DNA of 64,000 nt from Bacteroidota bacterium (GTDB taxonomy: Bacteria > Bacteroidota > Bacteroidia > Chitinophagales > Chitinophagaceae), in assembly GCA_016868815.1 (NCBI GenBank), contig VGFQ01000010.1, positions 1-64,000 on the forward strand, read 5' to 3'. The position numbers and the translations under genes were made by a program. Under the pieces are notes generated by a model. It did no database searches, was not told the origin of the DNA, and saw only the letters and a list, made by a program, of their open reading frames with translations. Below are positions 28,293 to 36,501 of this stretch, one piece after another. Each line of letters starts with the position of its first letter. The first letter of the stretch is position 1.

Positions 28293-29297
28293 TCAAGGGT
28301 CTATCGGGTATCGAATACCGGCGATCTTTCGGATCTCATCCAGCACTTCGAGCAGGTCCAGGCTGTCTTGATGCGTCATTACTGGGCTTTCGGTGAGGCC
28401 CAGGCGAAGGCATTCTTGAAAATGTCGTATTTCATGCTGATAGCCCCATCCAGGCTCCCTGGCAACTTCCAGCACCTGCTTCGTATCGGGTCTTCCCGGA
28501 TACCATTCCACTTGGGCGGAGGGCTCGTAAAAGCGGGTGGTGAGGTGGATGCGACCCTGCTCTCCGGCAATGTCGGCTTCCGTCGCAAGGTTAGACAAGA
28601 ACGAAGAAAAAAGCTGGGCAGTCGCGCCGCTGGCATAGTGGAAGGTCACTGCACACTCTAGGTCGATCCCGGTTGGGGAGGGCGTCATGCTGGCCTCGAT
28701 CTTGTCCGGCTTCCCTAAGACTGACATAGCAAAGAATACGTTGTAAATGCCTATATCGAGCATCGTACCGCCTCCCAACGCTGGGTCTAGCAAGCGGGCC
28801 GGTACGGGTGTCGAGGGAATAAAGCCAAAGTCGGCCCGCAGATGCCGGATGCGGCCCAGCTGGCCAGACTTCACAAGATTCATGACCAACTGATAATGAG
28901 GAAGAAACTTCGACCACAAGGCTTCCATCAACAAAACCCCCCTCGCACGGGCGGTTGCAGTCATCTCTGCTGCCTGACCACGGTGGATGGCAAAGGCCTT
29001 CTCGCACAAGACGGGCTTATTGTGTGACAGGCATAGCAGGGTATGCTCTGGATGCATGGCGTGCGGGGAGGCGATGTAGATGGCATCCACGTTGGGATGG
29101 GCTGCCAGTTCCTCATACTTACCAAGCGCCAGCGGTGCTCCATGCTTGGCGGCAAATATCCGGGCCTTCTCGATGTCGCGGGAGGCGACCGCTAGCAGCT
29201 GACCGTCCGATAGCCTCGAGAGGTCCTCTGCAAACTTCTCTGCGATCCGACCACACGCTAGGATGCCCCAGCGGGTCGGCTTCTGCGAATGTTTCAT
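28293..29297 (-). CDS. Gfo/Idh/MocA family oxidoreductase
   Basis: 334 residues from ATG 29297. The N-terminal Rossmann fold (RWGILACGRIAEKFAEDL) is followed by the family signature CEKAFAIH (EKP-like, with Ala in place of Pro) and the C-terminal alpha/beta domain (GGGTMLDIGIYNV). Members oxidise or reduce sugars or diols with NAD(P). It resembles the dihydrodiol/trans-1,2-diol dehydrogenase-like subgroup. The substrate is not known. The GNAT gene follows directly. Confidence 0.85.
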   Translation of the reverse strand: MKHSQKPTRWGILACGRIAEKFAEDLSRLSDGQLLAVASRDIEKARIFAAKHGAPLALGKYEELAAHPNVDAIYIASPHAMHPEHTLLCLSHNKPVLCEKAFAIHRGQAAEMTATARARGVLLMEALWSKFLPHYQLVMNLVKSGQLGRIRHLRADFGFIPSTPVPARLLDPALGGGTMLDIGIYNVFFAMSVLGKPDKIEASMTPSPTGIDLECAVTFHYASGATAQLFSSFLSNLATEADIAGEQGRIHLTTRFYEPSAQVEWYPGRPDTKQVLEVAREPGWGYQHEIRHFQECLRLGLTESPVMTHQDSLDLLEVLDEIRKIAGIRYPIDP

Positions 29298-29513
29298 GCG
29301 ATGTTCCTTTCTGCTGGGAAGATATTCCATTCGGATCAGAAATTGAGATTGATAAATTCATAACAATTACTTGATGTAATATTATATGATCCCTTGAAAA
29401 TGAACTTTTTAAGTATTTATTAAGAGCTCGTGGATAACCTTCCAAAAAACTTGATTGGCAGCCCTTAATTTAGTGTGTAATCATTGCTATTTTTTACCCA
29501 TAAAGATTGAATT

Positions 29514-32500
29514 GTGAGATTGAAAAGTTTGGATATCAAGGGATTCAAATCATTTGCAGATAAAACGGTCATCCATTTTGACGAGGGGATAACCGGCATC
29601 ATTGGTCCGAATGGATGTGGCAAGAGCAACATTGTCGACTCGATTCGTTGGGTGATTGGAGAGCATAAGATCAGCAACCTTCGGAGTGAAAATCTGGAAA
29701 GCCTGGTGTTTAACGGCTCTAAATCCCGTTCAGCCAGTGGCCTGGCGGAAGTCAGTCTGACGTTTGAAAACACGCGAAATCTGCTGCCCACCGAATTTAA
29801 CACAGTCACGGTCACCCGGAAATTCTACAAGAACGGGGAGAGTGAATATCGCTTGAACGACGTGCAGTGTCGCCTCAAGGATATCCATAACCTCTTTCTT
29901 GATACTGGGGTCACATCGGACAGCTATGCCATCATTGAGCTGGGGATGGTAGATGACATCATCCGCGACAAGGACAATTCTCGACGGCGTATGCTGGAAC
30001 AAGCTGCTGGCATCTCCATCTACAAGACGCGTAAAAAAGAAGCCCGGCTCAAATTGGACGCGACTGAGCAGGATCTGGCACGGATAGAAGACCTGGTGTT
30101 CGAGATCCACAACCAGTTGAAGATACTTGAAGGGCAGGCCCGTAAGGCAGAGCGCTATATCGAAATCCGAAAAGAATACCGCGCCGCCTCTGTAGAGTAT
30201 GCCAAAGCGGCGTTAGAAGGCTTCAATAGTTCCTATGAAGGACTAATCGCAGAACAGGGGACCTCCACCGACCGGAAGCATCAGCTTGAAGCGGACATCG
30301 CCCTGCAGGATGCGGCACTCGAACAGGAACGCCTGGATTTCATCGAACGGGAGCGTCAACTGCAAGCACTACAGGGGTCTTTCAATGAGTTGCTCAACAA
30401 TATCCGGACAAGGGAAAACGAGAAAAGCCTCACCGTCCAACGACTTCAGCACCTTCGGGAGCGCGAGGTACAACTCAAAGACTACCTCGAAAAAGCAGAA
30501 CGACAGATGATCGATTTTCGAGAAAACGTCGAATTCACCGAAGTGCAACGGGCAGAGGAAGAAGTACGTACGACAGCACAAGTTGCGCAAGTCGAACAGG
30601 CCCGGCTGGATATGGAAGAAAAGCGAAAAGGCTTCGACAGCCGTCGGGCTACGGTAGACACGATGCGCCGCGAGAACCAGGCCATGCAGCGTCAACAGTT
30701 CGATGCCGAAAAGCAGGTCGCCGTCGGAGATGCATCCCTCCAGAACATGCGGCGCACCATCCAGCAGATGACGCAGGATCAGGAACTACGCCACACCCAG
30801 ATGAAGGAAGTGGCGCAGGAGATATCTTCTGCTGATACAGAACTTCAGCAATCCCGTCAAGCGCTAGCACAATTACAGGAAGACCACGAACGCACCAAAG
30901 GCCTCATCCTAGAAACCCAATCCGCCCTGGAAGGAATCCGGTCGCAGCTGGCAGAAGAGAACCGCCGCCTCGATGCCCGCGTCAACGAACATGCCCTGCT
31001 GAAAAGCCTTATTGATTCGATGGAAGGCTACCCCGACAGTGTCAAATTCCTACACAAGAACCCCGATTGGAACCACCATTCTCCTATCCTCTCTGACATC
31101 GTGTATGTACAAGAGGAATATAGGGCCGCCCTCGAAAACGTATTGGAACCTTACCTCAATTACTACGTTGTCCAAAACCTGGCGGAAGGCATGCGAGCCG
31201 TGCAATTGTTGGACGCCAACCAGAAAGGAAAGGCCAATTTCTTCCTGCTGGACAGATTGGCCGGCCTGACAAAATCTTCCTCAAATGTCAAACCCATTGC
31301 TGGGACCATCTCTGCCCTCGATGTGGTCGAATTCGATCCCTCCTACGTGCGCTTGGTGAAATACCTCTTGGGTCATGTCCGGATCGCTGAGGGCGACATC
31401 CCTCGCCAGCCTGTAGCAGGCGTAGTGATATTGGATCGTACAGGACGCTTCGTGATGGGGCAGTACACGCTGACAGGTGGAAGCGTCGGTCTTTTTGAAG
31501 GAAAGAAGATTGGGCGGGTCAAGAATCTGAAAAAACTTTCGCAAGAGATCCACACCCTCGAGCAGCAAGTGAAGGTACTGAAGAGCTCTCTGCAGGAACG
31601 GCACGACAAGGTTATTGATTATAACCGGCAGCTCGACGAACAAGCCATCCGCCGCAAGCAGGAACAAGTCAATGGGTTTACCCAAAGCGTTTTTTCGCTA
31701 AAGAATAAGCAGGAAAACTTGCAGCAAGCCGAGGCGACCACTTCCCTCCGACTGGAAGAGCTGGCGGTCATGCTGGCTGCCGGGCAGAAAGACGTCTCCA
31801 GCGCTCGTACGCATCTCAATGCGCTGAATAAAAAAATGTCGCAGGTGACAGCACGCATGCATCATGTCGAAACGGAATACGCGTCTACCGAAAAAGAGTA
31901 CAATCATTCCGTTGGCCAGCACAACGAGGCCAATATCCAACTGGCCCGACAGCAGGCCCGACTGAACGGACTCAAGCAGGAACTTGATTTCAAGAAAAAA
32001 CAAGTCGAAGAGCTGACAGAGCAAATGTCCAACAGCCAGGCCCAACTACAAGAAGCCAGCCAGCTCATCGGCGAGACAGCGGAGGCGCTGGCAAGTCTGG
32101 AGGCTGATATTGTGCAATTTATGAGAAGGAAGGACCAAGACGAGCGAACCCTCAATGAAGCCGACCGTACCTACTATACCATCCGGTCCGTCATCACAGA
32201 AAAAGAAGGCATGATCCGCCAAAAAACTCGGGATAAGGACCAGCTTGACCAGCAACTGAACCTCATCAAAGACAAGGTCAACGACATCAAACTGCACCTG
32301 GCGGGCATCCGGGAACGGCTCAATGTAGAATTCAAGATCGATATCGAACAGATCTGGAATGATCCCCGACAGACTACAAACACTCCCGAAGAACTCCACA
32401 TAGCCTGTGAGCGTATGAAAAAGCGCCTCGAAAGTATTGGAGACGTAAATACGACTGCCATCGAAGCCTATGCAGAGGTGAAAAAGCGGTTCGACTTCAT

Positions 32501-33062
32501 CGTCGAACAGAAGAACGATTTGATTTCTGCCAAAGACAACCTCGTTCAAACCATTATGGAGGTGGAAGCCACCGCCAACCAACGGTTTCTGGATACCTTC
32601 AACCAAGTCCGGGAAAACTTCCAGAAAGTCTTCAAAGCCCTTTTCACCGAAGAGGACACCGCAGAGATGATCTTAGAAGACCCCTCCAATCTCTCAGAAA
32701 CAGGCATCGACATTGTCGCAAAGCCCAAAGGCAAACGCCCGACCTCCATCACCCAGCTCAGCGGCGGAGAAAAGACTCTGACAGCCACCGCGCTCCTCTT
32801 TGCCATCTACCTGATTAAACCTGCCCCTTTCTGTATCCTGGATGAAGTCGATGCCCCCCTGGACGACGTCAACGTGGCCAAATTCACTGGCATGATCCGT
32901 CAGTTTAGCAAAGAGTCGCAGTTCATCATCGTCACCCACAATAAAAGTACTATGTCTGCCGTCGACATCATTTATGGTGTGACCATGCAGGAAGCCGGTG
33001 TCAGCAAACTTGTGGCGGTAGATTTCCGCAGCATCCAGCAAGATAAGGTATTGGCAAGCTGA
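29514..33062 (+). CDS. smc: Chromosome segregation ATPase SMC
   Basis: 1182 residues starting with GTG at 29514. The Walker A motif GPNGCGKS is at 31-38, long coiled coils fill about 165-500 and 665-1000, the hinge lies between (around DIVYVQEEYRAALENVLEPY to FVMGQYTLTGGSVG), the ABC signature LSGGEK is at 1082 and Walker B ILDEVDAPLDD at about 1108. SMC with ScpA/ScpB organises and segregates chromosomes; the scp genes are not here. The upstream 216 bp are AT-rich and should hold the promoters for this gene and the divergent oxidoreductase. Confidence 0.95.
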   Translation: MRLKSLDIKGFKSFADKTVIHFDEGITGIIGPNGCGKSNIVDSIRWVIGEHKISNLRSENLESLVFNGSKSRSASGLAEVSLTFENTRNLLPTEFNTVTVTRKFYKNGESEYRLNDVQCRLKDIHNLFLDTGVTSDSYAIIELGMVDDIIRDKDNSRRRMLEQAAGISIYKTRKKEARLKLDATEQDLARIEDLVFEIHNQLKILEGQARKAERYIEIRKEYRAASVEYAKAALEGFNSSYEGLIAEQGTSTDRKHQLEADIALQDAALEQERLDFIERERQLQALQGSFNELLNNIRTRENEKSLTVQRLQHLREREVQLKDYLEKAERQMIDFRENVEFTEVQRAEEEVRTTAQVAQVEQARLDMEEKRKGFDSRRATVDTMRRENQAMQRQQFDAEKQVAVGDASLQNMRRTIQQMTQDQELRHTQMKEVAQEISSADTELQQSRQALAQLQEDHERTKGLILETQSALEGIRSQLAEENRRLDARVNEHALLKSLIDSMEGYPDSVKFLHKNPDWNHHSPILSDIVYVQEEYRAALENVLEPYLNYYVVQNLAEGMRAVQLLDANQKGKANFFLLDRLAGLTKSSSNVKPIAGTISALDVVEFDPSYVRLVKYLLGHVRIAEGDIPRQPVAGVVILDRTGRFVMGQYTLTGGSVGLFEGKKIGRVKNLKKLSQEIHTLEQQVKVLKSSLQERHDKVIDYNRQLDEQAIRRKQEQVNGFTQSVFSLKNKQENLQQAEATTSLRLEELAVMLAAGQKDVSSARTHLNALNKKMSQVTARMHHVETEYASTEKEYNHSVGQHNEANIQLARQQARLNGLKQELDFKKKQVEELTEQMSNSQAQLQEASQLIGETAEALASLEADIVQFMRRKDQDERTLNEADRTYYTIRSVITEKEGMIRQKTRDKDQLDQQLNLIKDKVNDIKLHLAGIRERLNVEFKIDIEQIWNDPRQTTNTPEELHIACERMKKRLESIGDVNTTAIEAYAEVKKRFDFIVEQKNDLISAKDNLVQTIMEVEATANQRFLDTFNQVRENFQKVFKALFTEEDTAEMILEDPSNLSETGIDIVAKPKGKRPTSITQLSGGEKTLTATALLFAIYLIKPAPFCILDEVDAPLDDVNVAKFTGMIRQFSKESQFIIVTHNKSTMSAVDIIYGVTMQEAGVSKLVAVDFRSIQQDKVLAS

Positions 33063-33463
33063 CCATTATGCAGATCCAGCCACTTCGGTCCTATTGGAAG
33101 TTGGGGCCAGCTAAAATTTTTTTTCAATCTTTTATTATGGAATATCTAATGTCGCGTATTTTACACTCGTTAGATTATATACAAGTCAGCTGCCTCTGAT
33201 TTTGATCCGTATCCCCCCAAAAGCCACCATACCGTTTTCCAATATCACGGGCAATTGACAGTCCCTGCTAACAGCTACCTCACGTCAGCTGTATCCAGAA
33301 ACATGTCAGCCTCGCCGCAGTCTAACTGAGTGGCATCCGATCATCGCCAGGCCGAAATATGGTCGTGTTCGTATGATTCAGTCACCACTCGCTGCAGCGC
33401 ACAAGTGAAAAGTACCTGTTCTCTGACATTCTCGTATTACCGAAACTGTCCAATTCAATGGGT

Positions 33464-33538
33464 ATGCGATCTCTTGCGTGGCTTGTTGCCGCATCTGATG
33501 CGCCCATGGAGAAGACAGAGGGTCATATGAGATCGCAT
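33464..33538. repeat. Inverted repeat with 10-bp arms
   Basis: ATGCGATCTC (33464-33473) and GAGATCGCAT (33529-33538) are perfect inverted arms. Inside them CGCATC-T-GATGCG (33490-33502) is another palindrome. They could form a nested stem in RNA. Confidence 0.55.
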
Positions 33539-33605
33539 GATGACCGTCATGGAGCACACGCGACGGACACGTAGTTATTAGATCGGCCTGGGCTGGGTGT
33601 TGGCC

Positions 33606-33635
33606 GCATACATAATCCTGCAGGTTATGTATTGC
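33606..33635. repeat. Near-perfect palindrome
   Basis: ATACATAA-T-CCTG (33608-33620) is followed directly by CAGG-TTATGTAT (33621-33632): twelve complementary pairs with one extra T and no loop, extended outward by GC/GC with one bulge. The absence of a loop favours a DNA-binding or recombination site over a simple RNA hairpin (inference). Confidence 0.6.
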
Positions 33636-33658
33636 ATGCTGAAATGCCTCTGGCCAGA

Positions 33659-33680
33659 TATCGTGTTGGATCACACGATA
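33659..33680. repeat. 8-bp hairpin
   Basis: TATCGTGT (33659-33666) and ACACGATA (33673-33680) are perfect inverted arms around a 6-nt loop. It lies 23 bp after the preceding palindrome. Confidence 0.5.
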
Positions 33681-34053
33681 CATCCGATCTGGTAACTGCT
33701 GTTTGTGGCGTTTCTGTGGGTCAGTAGAAGATTAGACAGCAGGATATCGGTTGAATATATGCCTCAGGCATGTCTCACTTATCCTGCTGATCGTTTGCGC
33801 TGTGGTGGTTCTTGGATATCAAAAATATCTGGTGAGCATGCCGGGCAGCCTTTCTTCTACGTCAACGACCTTCACCGAATTTCTCATCTCACCGGTGATG
33901 TGTATCGCTTTGTGTCCGCTGTACAGGGCACCAAGGCGCTGATCCGGTCGACTGGAATTGGATCCTCCAGAAGACTAGACAGGTAGTATACAGGGATTCC
34001 GGGAAATTCGGAGCATGACAATCAAGAACAGGGATCAATGATATCGTACCCTT

Positions 34054-34093
34054 GGCCGAAGGATGTTTGGATCACATCTTTCGGCCTTTTTTT
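34054..34093 (+). terminator. Strong intrinsic terminator
   Basis: GGCCGAAGGATG (34054-34065) pairs with CATCTTTCGGCC (34075-34086), twelve pairs including one G-U, with a 9-nt loop and seven Ts after it. The nearest annotated plus-strand gene end is smc, almost 1 kb upstream, which implies either a long 3' region or an unrecognised transcript. Confidence 0.85.
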
Positions 34094-34172
34094 CTGACCA
34101 GTCACCCGTATTGATGCATCTCTCTGACGGGTTTCCCGCTGGGATATCTTGGCATTTACTTAATTTCAAGCC

Positions 34173-35006
34173 ATGAAGATCTACAGGCTGGCCAACAAGT
34201 CATGGATTGTACAGGAAGGGGTTGCATACCAAGTAGAACAAGATTGGGATGCGTTGATCAACCGGCCCAACCTTTATCGCCAGCTCTCCTCCGAGATTCA
34301 ACAGTTAAAGGTCGACCCTGACTTTCGCGAACAACAATCCTTCGATCCTCCTGCCCTCGGCCAGGAGCTCTGGGCTGCCGGCGTCACCTATCTCCGCAGC
34401 CGCGAGGCCAGGATGGCAGAAGCCAAGGATGCGGGGGGAGGAGATTTTTACAATAAAGTGTATCACGCCGACAGGCCGGAACTCTTCTTCAAATCCACCG
34501 CAGCCCGCCTCTCCGGACATATCGGGGAAGTGTGCATCCGACGCGACTCTACATGGAATGTCCCCGAACCAGAACTCACCCTCTTTGTCTGTTCCGCTGG
34601 CAGCATCGAAGGATATACCATCGGCAACGACATGAGCTCCCGGAGCATCGAAGGAGAGAACCCCCTCTACCTGCCACAGGCCAAGAGCTATGACGGGAGT
34701 GCCGCCCTGGGCCCCTGCCTGTGGGTACCGCCTGCCCCCATTCCGGAAGAGACTACCATATCCCTCACCATCTGGCGGGATGGCAAGACTGTCTTCAGCG
34801 ATGCCATCGCGCTGGCTCGCATGAAGCGAAAGCCCCCGGAGCTGGTCGACTGGCTATTCCGGGCACTCAGCTTCTCCGCCGGCTGCTATCTGATGACGGG
34901 GACAGGCATCGTCCCGCCCGATGATTTCACCCTACAGGTTGGCGACCGGGTAGACATTTCGATTAAAGGAATAGGAACCCTTGTGAACTACGTTACGTTA
35001 AGATGA
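34173..35006 (+). CDS. FAH-superfamily protein, 2-keto-3-deoxy-D-arabinonate dehydratase-like
   Basis: 277 residues. The core ELWAAGVTYLRSREARM, VYHADRPELFFKSTA, IRRDSTWNVPEPELTLFV and GNDMSSRSIEGENPLYLP resembles the FAH-superfamily branch that includes archaeal 2-keto-3-deoxy-D-arabinonate dehydratase (KdaD), rather than fumarylacetoacetate hydrolase itself. Acidic metal ligands are present in NVPEPELTLF. A dehydratase or hydrolase acting on a 2-keto-3-deoxy sugar acid is the best guess. The GH29 fucosidase gene starts one base after its stop, which supports a role in deoxy- or pentose-sugar breakdown (inference). Confidence 0.75.
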   Translation: MKIYRLANKSWIVQEGVAYQVEQDWDALINRPNLYRQLSSEIQQLKVDPDFREQQSFDPPALGQELWAAGVTYLRSREARMAEAKDAGGGDFYNKVYHADRPELFFKSTAARLSGHIGEVCIRRDSTWNVPEPELTLFVCSAGSIEGYTIGNDMSSRSIEGENPLYLPQAKSYDGSAALGPCLWVPPAPIPEETTISLTIWRDGKTVFSDAIALARMKRKPPELVDWLFRALSFSAGCYLMTGTGIVPPDDFTLQVGDRVDISIKGIGTLVNYVTLR

Positions 35007-35007
35007 T

Positions 35008-36477
35008 ATGTTGAACCGATTACACTTGTTTTTTGGTTGCCTTTTCTCCGTTTCAACTGCTGTCCTGGCACAGGTAGTACCCCCTGCCCCCTACGGAGCC
35101 CTGCCCTCTGCCCGACAGCTGGCCTGGCATGAGACTGAGATGTATGTGCTGATCCATTTCACCCCTACCACCTTCGAAAACAAAGAATGGGGCTACGGCG
35201 ATGCCCTGCCCACCCTTTTTCATCCCACAGCCTTCGATGCACCACAAATTGTCCGCGCTGCCAAAGCCGGAGGCTTCCGGGGACTGGTCTTTGTGGCCAA
35301 GCACCACGACGGATTTGCCTTATGGCCAACGGCTACGACCCCCTACAACATCAGCCAGAGTGGCTGGAAGAACGGACAGGGAGACATGGTTGCTGAGTTT
35401 TCCCAGGCCTCCCGCGCAGAGGGCTTCCGCTTTGGCATCTATTGCTCCCCTTGGGACCGCAACAATCCGCACTATGGAACCCAGGAGTATGTCCGGATCT
35501 ATCGAGAGCAACTGAAGGAATTATATACCCGTTATGGCCCACTCTTTATGTCATGGCACGATGGTGCCAACGGAGGCGATGGCTATTACGGGGGGACTCG
35601 CGAAAAGCGGCAAATCGACAACGCCACCTACTATGGCTGGGATACCACCTGGGCGATGACCCGACAGCTGCAACCCGATGCCTGCCTGTTCAGCGATGTG
35701 GGATGGGATGTCCGATGGGTCGGCAATGAGAAAGGCGAAGCAGCAGAGACCTCCTGGTCTACCTTCACGGCCATGCCGTTGCCCGGCAAGGCCAAGGCCG
35801 GACCGGGTGAGTCCAACTACCGTCTGAATCCAGTAGGCACCCGTGATGGTAAAAACTGGATGCCAGCGGAATGCGACGTACCCCTACGACGGGGATGGTT
35901 TTATCACCCGGAAGAGGACACGACGGTCAAATCCCCGGAAAAACTCTTTGAGATCTACCTGAAAAGTGTCGGAAGGGGAGGAGCCCTGGACCTTGGATTG
36001 GCTCCCGACCGACGCGGACAGCTGCATGAGTCCGACGTAAAAGCCCTTGAAGGCTTTGGAGCACTCTTGCAGAAGACCTTCGCCCGCAACCTGGCCAGTG
36101 AGGCGACGGTTAAAGCCTCCCATACCCGCGGGCAGAGCCCGGAGCTTTTCGGGGTCTCCCGTCTGACGGATGGGGACCGGTTGACCTACTGGTCCACAGA
36201 TGATCATGTGCAGCTGCCAGCGCTTACATTTCACTGGCAGCAACAGCATGAATTGCGATACTTGAAGATCCGAGAACATCTACCACTCGGCCAGCGGGTC
36301 GGGTCATTCGAAGTGGATGCCTGGCAGGATGGTGACTGGAAGTCCATCGCAAAGGGCAGCTCCATCGGCGCCTGTCGCATCTTACGCTTTGAAAAGGCCG
36401 TACGCACAACCGGGATCCGCATCCGCATCACCGATGCGCCCGTCTGCCCAGCCATCTCTGAGGTCGGACTCTATTGA
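35008..36477 (+). CDS. GH29 alpha-L-fucosidase, exported
   Basis: 489 residues with a signal peptide (LHLFFGCLFSVSTAVLAQ). The catalytic TIM-barrel domain shows ARQLAWHETEMYVLIHF, VAKHHDGFALWP, FGIYCSPWDRN and FMSWHDGANGG, where the Asp of WHDGA is the expected nucleophile. The C-terminal about 130 residues form a discoidin/CBM32-like sandwich (SRLTDGDRLTYWST then IRIRITDAPVCPAISEVGLY). It removes terminal L-fucose from glycans in the periplasm. It is coupled to the FAH-like gene upstream and converges on a GH20 gene. Confidence 0.9.
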   Translation: MLNRLHLFFGCLFSVSTAVLAQVVPPAPYGALPSARQLAWHETEMYVLIHFTPTTFENKEWGYGDALPTLFHPTAFDAPQIVRAAKAGGFRGLVFVAKHHDGFALWPTATTPYNISQSGWKNGQGDMVAEFSQASRAEGFRFGIYCSPWDRNNPHYGTQEYVRIYREQLKELYTRYGPLFMSWHDGANGGDGYYGGTREKRQIDNATYYGWDTTWAMTRQLQPDACLFSDVGWDVRWVGNEKGEAAETSWSTFTAMPLPGKAKAGPGESNYRLNPVGTRDGKNWMPAECDVPLRRGWFYHPEEDTTVKSPEKLFEIYLKSVGRGGALDLGLAPDRRGQLHESDVKALEGFGALLQKTFARNLASEATVKASHTRGQSPELFGVSRLTDGDRLTYWSTDDHVQLPALTFHWQQQHELRYLKIREHLPLGQRVGSFEVDAWQDGDWKSIAKGSSIGACRILRFEKAVRTTGIRIRITDAPVCPAISEVGLY

Positions 36478-36501
36478 GTATGCCCTATTGGGGAAACCTG
36501 C

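Larger units (their letters stand above)
33063..34172. other. 1.1-kb gene-poor region with inverted repeats and a terminator
   Basis: No convincing protein gene. Short frames exist (minus 33378-33683; plus 33705-33986; plus 33751-33942, which has a hydrophobic start) but overlap one another and lack recognisable domains. The region holds at least three substantial inverted repeats and several shorter palindromes between 33464 and 33771, and ends in a strong intrinsic terminator at 34054-34093 that points to transcription on the plus strand. It may encode a structured RNA or be the remains of a mobile element. RNase P, tmRNA and SRP RNA signatures were looked for by eye and not found. Confidence 0.55.

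Noticed and set aside
33378-33683. 101-codon minus-strand frame in the smc downstream region
   Set aside because: No recognised domain, His-rich without pattern, overlaps the inverted repeats and other frames. Treated as chance.
33705-33986. 93-codon plus-strand frame before the orphan terminator
   Set aside because: GTG start, no recognisable domain, overlaps a hydrophobic frame. Not enough to call a gene.
33063-34053. RNase P, tmRNA or SRP RNA in the gap after smc
   Set aside because: Core motifs expected for these RNAs were not found.
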